NCBI GenBank assembly: GCA_016098155.1
Contig: JAAAJB010000007.1
Location: 68,979 to 132,978 of the forward strand
Reading direction: 5' to 3'
Origin: Actinomortierella ambigua
Taxonomy: Eukaryota; Mortierellomycota; Mortierellomycetes; Mortierellales; Mortierellaceae
DNA length: 64,000 nt
A program made the position numbers and the translations under genes. Positions 20,528 to 32,478 of the stretch are shown piece after piece. The notes below the pieces were generated by a model. It ran no database searches, was not told where the DNA came from, and was given only the letters and a program-made list of their open reading frames with translations. How positions within the stretch are numbered: position 1 is the first letter of the stretch; the number at the start of each line of letters is the position of its first letter.

Positions 20528-23500
20528 TTGATGCGGTCGCAGTGGCTCTGATTCTGGCTCTCGATGGTGATCAGATACACTGGAAGACGCAGATGATGGC
20601 AGACGCGTGCGAGGAGCCGAGGATGACACTGGCTCCATGCCAGTGGTGCCCGACATCATAACGAGACCAACTGGCACTTGGCTCTCTGTTGGCGGTCGTG
20701 GCGTAGAATCTCTAACCGACTCTGAGAAAGTAGCCTTTTCTTGCTTGTTCGTATTTGTCTCTGCATTCTCCATCGGATCAGGAGCACCGCCCTTGTCGAC
20801 GTCCTTCCTGGAAAGTTGGTTGACGGGTTGCTGCTTGGCTTTTGCGTTGTTTTTCTTCCTTTGCTTTGATTCATATTCGTGCCAGTCGCCTTCAATCTTG
20901 GGTAGTCTATATGTCCAAAAAAAAAGAGGGGAGGGGGAAGGTACGAGGGAAAAAAAAGTTGTGGTTAACAGGCTTGGTTCTGCTCCTTTATACATAATGC
21001 GCTGATAGTTTGCACAACCGGTAAGATGACACATGGTGACTTACTCTTCTGGTAAACAAGCTGCTGGCTGTTCCTCCAAGAAATAGGGAAACTTGAGCGC
21101 CTCAACGGCAGAGGGTCGTTTCTTAGGATTCAAGCATAGGAGTGCCTCGGCCAAGTCCATCGCTGCAGGGCTCATTATCTTGCCATACATCTCACGGAAC
21201 CTGGATGCCCGAGCCTCGCCCTTGAGTGGGTTGAGCAGGTCAAACCACTGTAGTTCCGTCAGCTCCGGCCAAGTCTCAACCATAGGTGTGCCCATGACCC
21301 TCCAGATGTTGTCGAGTTGCGAGATCTCATTCTGGCCAGTGAAGACGGGCTTCCTCGTAAAAAGCTCGACCATGATGCATCCTGCACTCCACATGTCAAC
21401 CTCAGGACCATATGCCGTCGCGCCCAGCAGTAGTTCAGGAGGACGGTACCAAAGTGTGATTACCCGGTTGGTGTAGTCGCGCTTCGCCTTCTTTTGGAAC
21501 AGACGGGCAAGTCCAAAGTCCGTCAGTTTCAGCTCTCCGTGTCGATTGACCAAGAGGTTGGAGCCCTTCATGTCGCGGTGCAGAACCCCCTTGTGGTGCA
21601 GAAAGGCAAGGCCTTCAAGCAGCTGTCGCAAAAGACACTTGATGTGCTCTGGCCTGAATCGCAAATGCGGGTGACTGAGAATGCCCGTAAGGTCGTGATC
21701 CATGTACTCCAGCACCATGTACACCGCTCCTTTGGAGACCATTAGTTCCCGGAGGCTGACAACATGTCGGTGGTTGAGTGCTTGCAGCAGCTTGATCTCT
21801 CGCATTGCAGTAATGGGGAACTATAAAAGAAGGGTGAATAGTCCTAGATAAGTACAACCGTTTGCTTGAACGATACCAACATTTAAAAAGGCCCTAGACA
21901 GCTTGTGTGCAGACTTACGCCATCCTTCTCAGCTTCCATGCGAATTCTCTTGAGTGCAACAAATTCTCCGGTCTGCTTGTTGCGAGCCTTATACACCTTG
22001 CTACAGAAGTGAAAGAAAAAAATTAGAAAGCTCTGAAAGTTAGGCCTTTGTCTCTACGAAGGGGGGAGGGGAAATGCACCAATTCCAGCACAGTAGCTCG
22101 ACAACATACCCATAAGTTCCTTCGCCGACCTGGCCGACGCGCTCGTAAAGATCGTCCACCTTTTGCATGGTAGCGACTGCAGACGCTGCGGGTCTTGCAA
22201 GGGCGGTTTGAGCATCGGCGCCAACGCCATATGCGCTAGCAACGTCAGCAGCAGCAGCAGCACTCGATAGAGGGTCAATCCTGGGAGGCGAGCCATGGTA
22301 GCCCGCCATGGAGGACTCGTGATAGTCCACTGCGGGCCCTTTCCGATTAGGGTCGTATGGGTCATAATCGTACCGATCCCGGCGCCCTTCTGAAGGCGAT
22401 AGGGGTCGCTTGTGAGAGTCGGGCCAGTGGCCATAGCCTCGCCGACTGCTACCCTCGTATCGTCCGCCTTCAGGGTCCCTGTAGTGGTCCATATAGTAAG
22501 AGGAGGACTGGTGCCACGACTGCCTGTAATGATGGTCTCGATCCCGATCTCGGTCTCGTTCCCGTTCGCGCTCTCGTTCCCTTTCCCGTTCCCGGTCTCG
22601 ATCTCTAGCGTAGTCACGACCATGTTCGCGGGGGTAGCCGTAATAGTCATCATCGACTGTCGATCGTCGCGGTGGAGGGGGTGCGTTGTGTGTAGGTGCG
22701 TTGTGTGTAGGTGCATATGTAGTGGTTGAGGGTGGAGGTGGCGATGAAACAGTGGATGAAGTCTCGCTAGGGATAGCCTGAAGGGATGACGATGGTGGGG
22801 GTGGTGATCCCCGGTTGGATCGCAGTGTATTCCTGTCACTGTACTTGTCATACCGGTCATATTTGTCGTATCGATCATGCTTCTCGAATTTGTCGTAATA
22901 GTCGTAATGGCGGTGGGAGCTGGAGTAGCCGTGGCGTCGCGAGTGGTAGTAGTAGTCTCTGTCATCGAGGTATTTGCGACTACCATCCCTTTCTGGTGCA
23001 TCCCAATGCCAAGAAGACCGACTCTCTTGGTTGCGAGGACCTTTGGGAATGAGATCTGGGTCGTCGTCATCCGCCAGAGCTGATGCGGCGGGTCCAGTGG
23101 GTATTGACTCTGGATGTGGTGCAGAGTCAGAAGACATCTGGACAGCTGACGTGGTGGTTGGGGCGATAGTGGCGTTGGTCGACTCTCGATGAGTGGGGCT
23201 CTTCATGGTAACGTCTCTGATGGATACTTCAGTGCTTGTTGCTGACACTATTGGCAGAGTCAGTTCCTGCAATGGATGAATCGTTGATGGTGACTCTGGT
23301 CTGGAGGCAGCTCCAAGCACCTTTTGCTGCGCCGTTGGGCCATCCGTTGGGCCATCCGTTGGGTCGGGCGTAGATGGTGCAGGTGTGGTGGCAGATTGAG
23401 GCGCCACTGTTTCACCAGCATCAACGTTGGTCTTATCCTGATTAACAGTCGATGTCGATGACGACCTCGAAGCCAAAGTTGTGGCCACCCCAGTGACAAT

Positions 23501-24883
23501 GGCAGTTGGTCCTTTTGTGACCAAAGTTGCTGAGGGCAATGTAGGTGTTGTTGCCGTCGCCACCGTTACCGTTGCCACCGTTGTGACCGCTGCCGTTGCC
23601 GTTGCCGTTGCCGATGCCGATGCCGCCGCTGCTGCCGCTGCCGCTGCTGCCGCTGCTTGAGCGGCAATCTGCTCCTTGCTCAGATGCCATGGTTCGACCT
23701 TTGGTTCGAGAATGGTGAGATCGCGACTTGGTCGATGAAGTGGCTGATAGTCATGGTCTTCCAGCGCAACCTTTTCAATTTCGAGATTGGTGTCCTTTGC
23801 ACGATCCTGTTCCGTGAGACGTTGATCCTCCTGTGCACCGCGATCACGGTCGTGCTCAGTTGTTCGATCCCACTCGCGATAGCGGTCCCTGTCATAGTCC
23901 CGATCTGCATCTCGTCTGTAGCTTGGATGTCGTGGAGCGCGATCATCACTGTTATCGCCATCGTACCGACGGCTTCTCGACTCTGGGCCATCATAGTCGT
24001 AGTCCCTAGGGCCGTCTCGGCCGTCACGTTCCTTGCGATAGTATCGTTCATGCCGATAGTCCCGATAGTCGCGATCGTCCCTGTATCCTTCGTGGTAGCG
24101 GTATTCCTCGCGGTATTGCCGACTGCTGCTCTCGCCCCTATAATCCGAGTCTCTTCCGCTTGCTCGTTCGCGACTGTGGTCTCTGTATCGATCCCGGTAG
24201 TGATCCCGCTCTCGCTCGCGGTCACGCGAATGTTCCCGACGATGAAGACTGCTGCTGCTGCCGCTGCCGTACCGATGCCGCTCTCGATTGTACCGTTCTC
24301 GCTCTATAGATCGATCCCTCCGCTCACGTTCCAAGCTTGAATCTCGCCGACTCCAGTCCCGTGTCGTGGGACCATAATCACGAAAACTCGGTGGATTTGA
24401 AGGCTCCTTAGGCACAGGAATGTCTTGAACAAGTTGAGGTCGGCGACTAACGGCCTCATGTTGAAGGTCAAGTTCGCGTTGAAGCTGTAGAGCAGCAAGA
24501 GACGCAGCCGCTGCTGATGAGGAGAAGGAGCGACCAGCAGCACCACTACCGCCGCCGCCGCCGCCGCTGCTGCTACTGTTGTGATGATATGATTCCCTGG
24601 AAAAGGTGGAAGAGCTCGTGAGATACGTTGAATGCGAACCACGCGGTGACTGGAATGGTAAAAAGGTAGACTTTGATGTTGATGTTGCTGGTAGAGTGGT
24701 CGTGGTTGGCGTGGATGCTGCTGAGAGAGTTGACGCTGAGGCGGCTATAGGGCCTGACTTTGCTACTGATACCGCCGGCCTCGTTGAGGAGGCTTCTGTT
24801 GATGGCTCTACCTGGGGGGTGGTGGTGAGTGCTTGTTCCTGAGTTGCAGGAGGATCGCCGGGTTGCTGGTTGGAATCCGCCAT
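18440..24883 (-). CDS. CTK1: Ctk1/CDK12-like RNA polymerase II CTD kinase with two long RD/RE-rich arms
   Basis: Exons 24883-22110, 22000-21919, 21820-21045 and 20906-18440 join in phase to 2,032 residues. The kinase domain spans roughly residues 908-1200: GEGTYG loop, Lys942 in VALKR, PITAMRE (954-960), HRDMKGSN (Asp1035), DFGLAR (Asp1053) and T-loop Thr1069 in RDYTNRVITLWYRPPELLLG. The LPKIEGDWHEYESKQRKK tail just after it is typical of CDK12/Ctk1, which phosphorylate Ser2 of the polymerase C-terminal domain with cyclin K/Ctk2. The N-terminal arm (about 900 residues) and the C-terminal arm (about 820) both contain long runs of Arg-Asp, Arg-Glu, Arg-Ser and His, plus poly-Ala, poly-Gln, poly-Pro and Thr-rich parts. 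Animal CDK12 has a related RS-rich arm only on the N-terminal side. The long plus-strand frames opposite these repeats are shadows. Further introns in the arms cannot be excluded. Confidence 0.9.
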
Positions 24884-25964
24884 TAGGCAATTATAAGGGC
24901 AGTGAGCAATGGAATGGAGGGGATTTCAGGCGACGATTGCTCAATGAGAGATTAACTGAGAGGCAGCAGTAAGCCGCGTTCTCAATGCAAGGTTGGGAAG
25001 GACGAGGGAACGCTTTTTTGCATCGCATCATTGTTCCATATTCTCATAATGACATTTACAAAGGTCCCAAGCCACCCAATCTTGTCATTCGCGTTGCCAC
25101 CATTTTTCATTTTTCCCTTTTTTTTTCCCCCGTCTCTCCAACACGTTGGTCGGCCATCTCTGGGCGTGGTCGCCCAATGTACAATGGAGAGGGGAACAGG
25201 GGATATGACTGCAGGAGAGAATAAAAGGGGCCTGCGAATCGGCCAAGTCTTTTTTTTTTTTTTTCAGCTGGCAATGCCCTAGACATAGACATATCAAGCG
25301 TTGTTATCGAAACCTATGAGACAGAGTGGACACACGTTCTCACTTTTGCCAGTCTTTCTCTCTCTCCCTTCCAGTCAGTTGGACATCGACTTGCTCTCTC
25401 TCGCATCCACTCTTTACACACCTAACAATATACATTGAATGCTGACTTTGGAGGCAGTGAACCCGCCCACCTAGCTGTGGCTTGTGCAACGTGTGTACAG
25501 CGTCGCTCAACGCGCTATCAAATTTGGCGTCTTTCTACGTTCCTGGATGCCGCATATTATCATCTATGCAAAAGTGTTTCCTGAGCAGTTTTTCATGCAG
25601 GCTCTCTCACGAAAGATCATGGTTGATTCGCGAGATTTGCAAAGACTCTTGAGCGTCGTTTGCGGTCGACCTTGCGGAAGAGTGGAGTCGTAGAGGATGG
25701 CGAGGGAAGGAATGAAGGGTCCTTTAACTACGCTTCGGCGTTTCTGACCAACCAAGGATCGCGTTTTTTGTTCTAGGCTCTACTCGCTTAGCTCCATTGG
25801 CGCAGCATAGCCAACGAGAACGAGGCCCTTGCTTTTGGACTTTGGCATTCTCCTGCGCCACCAAAATTGACTGCGGACTGCGGTCAGACTCGCTCAAAAC
25901 CATTGCTCGAGGGCCAAATGAAAGGCATAGCATTCTTTCAGACTCCCCCACGCGCAACGTTCTG
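24884..25964. other. Divergent promoter region between CTK1 and ERI1
   Basis: About 1.1 kb. It holds T/A runs near 25110-25265, a CT-rich stretch at 25345-25400 and a GC-mixed segment from 25480 on. No TATA box is clear. An in-frame extension of the ERI1 frame back to an ATG at 25797 exists, but it looks like leader sequence. Short open frames at 25484-25755 on either strand have no family resemblance. Confidence 0.45.
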
Positions 25965-27428
25965 ATGACCACGGCTGATGCATTGCGAGAACGACTCGCC
26001 CAATTAGGGCTTGACACGAGCGGGCTCAAGCCAACGCTCAAGGCTCGTCTACGAGCACACAAGAAAAAACACCCCGAGGCATTCCAGAAACCGTCCAGTG
26101 CAGGGGATAACACAGAAGACTGCACGGAGCACAGCAATGGTGGCGCAACAGCATCACACCAGGAGGTCGAGGGAATTGTGGCGTCTGTTGACCAACTGCA
26201 GCTTGATGAGAAGCCATTGCATCCTAATTGTCAATTCAACTACTACCTCTGCTTCGATGTCGAGGCAACTTGCGAAGAAGGCCACTCATTCAACTTTCCG
26301 AATGAGGTGATTGAATTCCCCGTTGTTCTACTCGATGGTAGAACGTTGGAGGTGATTGACGAGTTTCATTCATACGTCAAGCCAACCTTCCGGCCTATTC
26401 TGAGCGACTTTTGTACAGAGTTGACTGGAATTCAACAGGTAGCACCAAACACCAAATCATCCTGTACCTTGCTTGTTTGCTTGCTTCACCCCTCCCCTCT
26501 CTCTCTCTCTCGTTTGAGTAGTTGTTCACTGGAGGGTGATGAGTAACGCTTCTCTCTTCTTCTTCTTCTTCTTCTTACTTCCCCCTCCTCATCTCTCCTT
26601 CGTATTTTCTAGGAAACCATCGATGAAGCACCAACATTTGTAGAGGTTCTCGAACACTTTGAGCAGTGGATGGTCAGGCACGGGATTTTCATCAATGTCG
26701 ACGACCAAGAGTCTATTCTCTCCTCCTTGCTGGATCCAAAGAAAAAGCGCAAATTTAGTTCGCCCGCTGTCAAGACCATCACATCTATCTCTGGCTGCAA
26801 GACCAACCCAGAGTACTCGTACTGTTTTGTGACGGATGGACCTTTTGATATTCGGGACTTTGTTGGCAAGCAATGTCGCCATTCAGGCATCAGCCGACCA
26901 TTCTATTTCACAAAGTCGTTCCTTGACATCCGGACAGCCTTCCGCAGCTTTTTTGATCTGAACCGATGGTTGAACCTCGAGGGCATGCTCACTTTCCTGG
27001 GCGAGTCGTTTGAGGGGCGTCAGCATTCAGGCATCTGCGATGCCCGCATGGTTGGACTGATCACTCGCCGGCTCGCTCAAGGATTCAAGGCTGAGGATCT
27101 TAAGCACATTGGCATCAGCACAGGCACCGGCACAGGAGCCGGCACCAACCAATCTGCCTCATCTGCCTCACCATCATGGGACGTGAATAAATTGGCTGGT
27201 GGACGTATGCTCAAGCCGAATCAGAAGCTCAAGTCGGGCAACAAGGAGTATATCAAGATGACTGCCTTTCAAGACTTGCCCCCTGCGTTGCGAAGAGTTG
27301 CTCAAGATACTACAGGGGATCAATCAGACGAAGTATCGGCAGGGGTGAATGAGGAGGCAAAGGAAGAAGCGAATGGGCCTGCAAGGACTAACGCTGGGGC
27401 TGAAGAGCCTTCTGTCGATGTGGAATAA
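25965..27428 (+). CDS. ERI1: ERI1-family 3'-5' exoribonuclease with SAP domain
   Basis: Exons 25965-26438 and 26613-27428 give 429 residues. A SAP motif (LRERLAQLGLDTSGLKPTLKARL, shown here only by name of its Leu-Gly core) occupies residues 5-35. The DEDDh nuclease domain follows: FDVEATC (Asp98, Glu100), ELTGIQQ at the exon junction, TDGPFDIRDF, and HSGICDAR with the final His/Asp pair. ERI1 (3'hExo) trims histone mRNA ends, 5.8S rRNA and small RNAs. It negatively regulates RNAi in worms and fission yeast. A basic insertion DPKKKRKFSS sits between the second and third motifs and could be a nuclear signal. I chose the ATG at 25965, right before the SAP helix; an in-frame ATG at 25797 would add 56 residues of unlikely composition. 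A TTC microsatellite lies in the intron. Confidence 0.92.
26554..26576 (+). repeat. (TTC)n microsatellite in the ERI1 intron
   Basis: About seven TTC/TCT units just upstream of the acceptor at 26612. They form part of the pyrimidine tract of the ERI1 intron. Confidence 0.85.
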
Positions 27429-27824
27429 AAGTACATACACACACTCTTGGACGCTGAATTCCACTGATCGTGCAAACGCGAATAATGTATTCTTGAAAAA
27501 AAAAAATGAATCGGGCCTCCCCCCCCCTCTTCCGAGAGTATTTTACATTGCCAAAAAGTGTTCCATTTTGGGCTGAACAAGGTCATCGATACAAGCTTAC
27601 TTCACAACCACCTCGGTCTATGGGAGGCGAGTCCTGAGGGGCAATGAAAGCGATTGTTCTGATCCGTCCCAATGTTTCTTTGCCAACCCCTGCTATTTAC
27701 TTTTATGCATCTAAACGACAGCATGATTCTCCAGTCCTCCACATCCACATCTACTTTTTCACCTTCTTTTTCCATCTCGTACATCCGCACTCTTCGTCCC
27801 ACAGTTTTTGAATTTATCTTTGAA
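27429..27824. other. Intergenic region between ERI1 and the GH16 gene
   Basis: About 400 bases between two plus-strand genes. An A run is followed by a C run near 27497-27530. The last 120 bases are C/T-rich, likely the GH16 5' leader. The TAA stop of ERI1 lies inside an AATAAA, so an overlapping polyadenylation signal is possible. No gene is seen. Confidence 0.4.
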
Positions 27825-29705
27825 ATGCGACCCATACTAGGTTTGATTTCTCCTGCACTCGTGGCTGTTCTAGCCATGAATGCTGGCGTCTTTGCACAGC
27901 CTAAGCAGCACCATAGCGGTGTGCACGAATCTACAGGTCCGGTGGATACGCAAGTTGCACCAGAAAAGGACGCTGAGGCCGCTGTAAGCGGGTTCTCTGC
28001 TGACTTGCACAAGATGCTTGGTGTAGACTTTCGACCCGACGGTGAGATCCGGCCCGATTATGCCGAGGACGAAAGCGGTGAATACGAAAGAGGCGAAGAG
28101 AATGGAGGCGAAACTGAATCACCGAAAACGATGGGAAGTCGGTCTACATACAGCGCGAGCTGCCTTATCTTTCAAGATGAATTTGATCGCCTCAATAACG
28201 CGGTCTGGAAGGTACGACCAAAGGCATTCTAAACCAAAGCATTGGAGGCTGAACCTTTGATACTCATTGCCAACTCTTCTCTTTTCACGCTGTGGACAGC
28301 ACGACATCACCATGAGTGGAGGCGGGTAAGTAAAAGAGATTGGATCGACTGTAGCTATGCTCCCAATCATCATACGCTTTTAACATGACCACGAACGAAT
28401 TGAACTGTGTGAGCTTACTTACTACTTGTTTTTTTTTTATTCCTGCAGCAATTCAGAGTTCCAGTTGTACCATAATAACCGCACAAATACATTTGTCAAG
28501 GATGGTGTGTTGTACATCAAGCCAACTTTGACAGACGAGAGAATCGGCAAGCAATTAACAAACGGAGGTGTCCTTGACATGTGGGGTGGTGATCCAGGCA
28601 CCGCCTGCACCGCAAACTACAATTGGGGATGCTTTCGTACAGCTGGTGGTGGCGGCAATATCCTCAACCCAGTCCAGTCCGGCATGATACGCACAGTGAA
28701 CTCCTTCAAGTTCCGCTATGGAAAGGTCGTCGTTCGAGCACGCATGCCTAAAGGCGACTGGCTTTGGCCTGTAAGTTCACGTTCTTCGCGAGACACAGAA
28801 TGTAAGGTGCTTCTGCTCTCGACATTGGCTAACCTTGTCTATAAATCTGGACTCAGGCTATCTGGATGCTACCCACCGATTACCAGTATGGCAACTGGCC
28901 AGCCAGTGGTGAGATTGACATTGTCGAGTCTAGAGGCAATGGGCCAGAGTATGGTGCCGGCGGTCACAACAAAGTTGGATCCACTCTGCACTGGGGTAAA
29001 CTGACGTTTAGCATGATATCTAGTGGACAATGGTGGCCTTGAAAACATCATGGTGCTGTGATTGACACAAAGTTTTTTTTGTCTTTCACCTTTAACAAAC
29101 CCAGGTCCGTCGTGGGACATGAACAGGTGGCCCTTGACTCACCAAGAGTATGTGCTCCCGGCTGGCAGGTCGTTTTCAGACGACTTTCACACCTTTACGC
29201 TGGATTGGCAGCCGACAGGCGTGACTACATACGTAGATGACCGCCAAGTTCTGAGTGTTCGGTTCGACAACATGTATAACAAAGGCAACTTCCCTGCTTG
29301 GGTCCACAACCTTTGGGAAGGCTCGAACGCCGCCCCGTTTGACCAGGACTTTTACCTTGTAGGTTGCTGTGGACGACACAATGCACCTTAGAGAAAGTTC
29401 TCTCGGTCTCCGAGCATATGCTTCTCGTGCTAACGTATGACCCTCTCTTTTTTTTTTTTTTTTTTTTTTTTGCCTGCGCGTATTTTTACTTTTCTCGTTA
29501 CAAGCTCATGAACGTTGCGGTGGGCGGTACGGCAGGCTATTTCCCAGACGGTGTTGGAAACAAGCCGTGGAGTGACGTATCCCAGCATGCAGTGAATGAA
29601 TTCTGGGCTGCTAAGGATCAATGGTATCCGACCTGGGGAAACTCAAACGACAACGCCCGGGCCATGGCAATCGACTATATCCGCGTGTATCGCTACGACT
29701 GCTGA
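27825..29705 (+). CDS. Secreted GH16 beta-1,3-glucanase/glucan-binding-type glycosidase
   Basis: Six exons, 27825-28211, 28300-28325, 28449-28770, 28857-28995, 29105-29358 and 29505-29705, join in phase to 442 residues. A signal peptide (MRPILGLISPALVAVLAM..) is followed by an acidic spacer to about residue 110. The GH16 beta-jelly roll then starts with FQDEFD and has the catalytic EXDXXE motif as GEIDIVE, giving nucleophile Glu264, Asp266 and acid/base Glu269. Downstream SWDMNRWPL, FHTFTLDWQP, LMNVAVGG and IDYIRVYRY match laminarinase and beta-1,3-glucan-recognition relatives. It should act outside the cell or in the wall on beta-1,3 or mixed glucans. Exon 2 is a 26-nt microexon coding HDITMSGG plus part of a Gly; it is fixed by phase and by the conserved N-terminal strand. 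Confidence 0.92.
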
Positions 29706-29841
29706 AAATCGTAGACACTTATTTGGGGCAAAGTGGGGGAATTAAAGGTCTTTTTTTTTTACTAGCATTCCATTTCCTCTTCCCGCCCCTTTGCACTTTT
29801 GATCAACATTCATCCCACTCCGGCTCCATGATTCATGGCCA

Positions 29842-32293
29842 ATGAGGGGCGGACGCCAGCAACATGATCAACCTGCATCCTCTGCAAGACATTCATGCAA
29901 CACCGCCTCAACTCTCACGGATGCCAGCAGCAACATTCTAGCTCTGCTCAACAGCTTCTCAGTCGAGCAACTTGAAAGCTTTGAGCAGAGTCTGCGAGCG
30001 ATCAAAGAGCAAAAGTTGGCAGGATCCCTGGCTTCTCGAGGTCAAACAACTGCCGTAGGAGCAACACCAGCCCCAACACCGTCGTCCTCTGCTCCAGCTC
30101 TAGTGCCTGAGGCGCAAACCTCCTGCGTGGAGACGGTCGATGATATACCATGGCTGACGTTCACCCACAAGGTCAAACGGCAGGAGCAGCAGGTCAGGAT
30201 CAGGATCGATGTTGAGCGAGTTGCCATGGCGGATATTGCTGACGAAGCATTTCGAGCCGCCAACTGCGTCTATCCAAAAGCGAACGATCCACAGGTGCAG
30301 GATCGAGGCGCGAGGAAGCTTTTTGAGCAAGAGTGCAATCTACAAGGCTGGAGGCTAACGTTCCTTAACAAGGGCATTTTAGAGGGAAACAAAGCGCTTA
30401 TCCAGAAGGCAGTTGTCTACTTTCGTAACTCTTCAACTACCTCGCGCTCTCGGCGTGCTTTCAGGAAGGACAAGATTGCGTCGGGGTTGTTCAGGAAGCA
30501 TTTGAACTCACGCAAAGGCAAGACGACTATTGCACCCGTTGTCGGTGACAGGTCGCCATCGTCAACACAGAGCCAAATCTTGCCTGTCCCCTCCATGACA
30601 ATTCAAGAGCCTATCTATCCCAGGAACAACCAAGGGACATTTATCCAGTGGCAGCCTACCCACCGCCCCGTGGCACCACAGAGCAAAGCAGGTGCATTAG
30701 GCTCTTCCATCACAGCTGCCAGTGCTCGTCATTTACAGGAACAGGCACCTGGATCGACCGTCTGGATCACGCACAAAGGCACCCTTCGTGACTGTGAGGT
30801 CACCGTCCATCCCTCAAACGACCCCAGACCGGAGATCCTCAGCCAGAACTCGTCGTCGTCTTTCCTTCCGCTGCCTGTCAGCCATCCAGCCAACGCTCCT
30901 CTTCTGGCTATGACACCATCGTCCTTCACTTTCGACGCCCGTTATGCCGGCAGGATCGAGAGACTCGAGTTGATCTCTGATATCGACCATGTCATGGTGG
31001 AGACCCTCCCCACAGAATTCAAGAGCGTCAACAGTGTCTTCCCGCGAGCATATATCACTGAAGAAGCCGATCTGGACGAAGCCACGATTCAGTGGGCCAT
31101 GTTTGGTATCCGCCAAGCCGAAGAGTCACTGTTGAACGAGGTTGGATGGAAGCTGGTAAGGATAAGCCGATCATTCAGGACACCTCAAAAAAAAACTGTC
31201 CCTCATCCATGGTCTTGGCAGCAAGTCTCACCTCAATACTTTGCGCTCCTCTTTCGTCCCATAGTGCTGGGTCAACCATGACAAGCTCGCAGGAAAGAAA
31301 CTGGTGCTTCAACAGGCCTTGGATGCATACCGAAAGAAATTCCTACCGGAAACATTTCAACCACGACGAAGGATTGGACCGACAATGCAGCCAAAGGCTT
31401 GGCAACCAGGACGAGATGGGGCGCAAGACTCGCCAACACTTGCTAATGTCGAAAAGAACCCTCCACTCTCCCAAAGTCTGGTCAATGTCGGAAGTGGGAC
31501 TTTTGTGGAGGAGGATGTTGGTCCGGGCATGGAGGTACATGGAGACTTTGAAGGTCGCAAACAGAATTCTGGGTCAGTCCGTTTCTTTGACCTCGACGCG
31601 TCTCCATCAAAGGCCGATCAAAGCATAGCCCTTGCAGACTCACATAGCACACGCAAAGGCGCGGAAACGTTTGGAAGCGATTACGAGGAGGAGTCGATGA
31701 ACGAGGTCGGCTCACAGGAAGCGTCTAGCGAAGGCGAGGAGGAGCAGGAAAGCGGAGAGGAGAAAGAGGGCGAAGGCTACTCAGCGATGGCACATTCATC
31801 TGTGCTTGAGGAGATTGACCGATTCCTGAATGAGGGTTCTGAGTCGGACGAATCCTCGGACGAGGACAGCCTCTCGGACAGCGCCGAGCACTCACAAATG
31901 TCGCTTCTTTCCATCACGGGCAGGATCCGGACTTATAGTCTCGGCACAGGATCGGGTTCAGCACGAAGTCGCCCTATTGATCGGACAATGATGCAAAGGC
32001 GCGGTCAATCGCATGTGAGACATCTGTCGACCCCTTTCGAACATCAGAGTGTGCTTCCATCCTCTAACCATCGTCGCGCTTCTGGATCCATATCGCTGGA
32101 GCAGGATGGGCCGCGGAGCTCATCGACGGATACACGAGATCCACCTGTGCCTTTCAAGCGCCCAAGATTGGAGGTAGACCAGACAGACTACTACGATTAT
32201 TGGGCCCGACTCTATGAGAGGGACCAGGACGGTAGCGGGGATGAAACAGACCAACAAGAAGATGATGACGGAACACCCGATAGTGGCGGATAG
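29842..32293 (+). CDS. Fungal protein with two copies of a DUF8032-like domain and an acidic tail
   Basis: Two exons, 29842-31155 and 31265-32293, give 780 residues. A similar unit occurs twice, at about residues 101-196 and 360-465. Each has a strand with aromatic-xF, an ID(x)V/IDHV segment, a line F(K/R)xxNxV(Y/F)P(K/R)A, a helix ending in NxxGWxL, and a basic helix ending YF/YRKKF. This is the pattern I associate with fungal-specific DUF8032; the accession is from memory. Copy 2 crosses the exon boundary. The rest is Ser/Pro-rich linker and a C-terminal half with an acidic Glu/Ser block (about residues 580-650). There is no signal peptide or membrane segment. A nuclear, possibly regulatory role is inference; the function is unknown. 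The GH16 gene ends only 136 bases upstream. Confidence 0.82.
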
Positions 32294-32313
32294 GCGCGAG
32301 TGAAATGGAAAAA

Positions 32314-32319
32314 AATAAA
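32314..32319 (+). terminator. AATAAA polyadenylation signal
   Basis: A perfect AATAAA lies about 20 bases after the stop codon of the duplicated-domain gene and roughly 160 bases before the Scc2 start codon. Confidence 0.5.
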
Positions 32320-32478
32320 GTTTACAAAGTGGCGTTATTTAGTGGCGTTACACTAGTAGTTTGGTCGTGACTGAAGCACTCTTTTTGTTTCCCCTTCTAC
32401 ACATTCACACAGCCTTCACATCCATTGATGCCACCTGTAGCCCCTTCTCCTGCCAGTCTCATTGTCTAGTTTCACAGG

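Noticed and set aside
18496..20661. Several plus-strand frames rich in Val/Gly/His or Arg/Pro opposite the kinase C-terminal arm
   Set aside because: They are produced by the RD/RE codon repeats read backwards; kinase homology and splice phase fix the minus strand as coding.
25797..25964. In-frame upstream ATG extending ERI1 by 56 residues
   Set aside because: The added residues lack family similarity, while the ATG at 25965 falls directly before the SAP helix.
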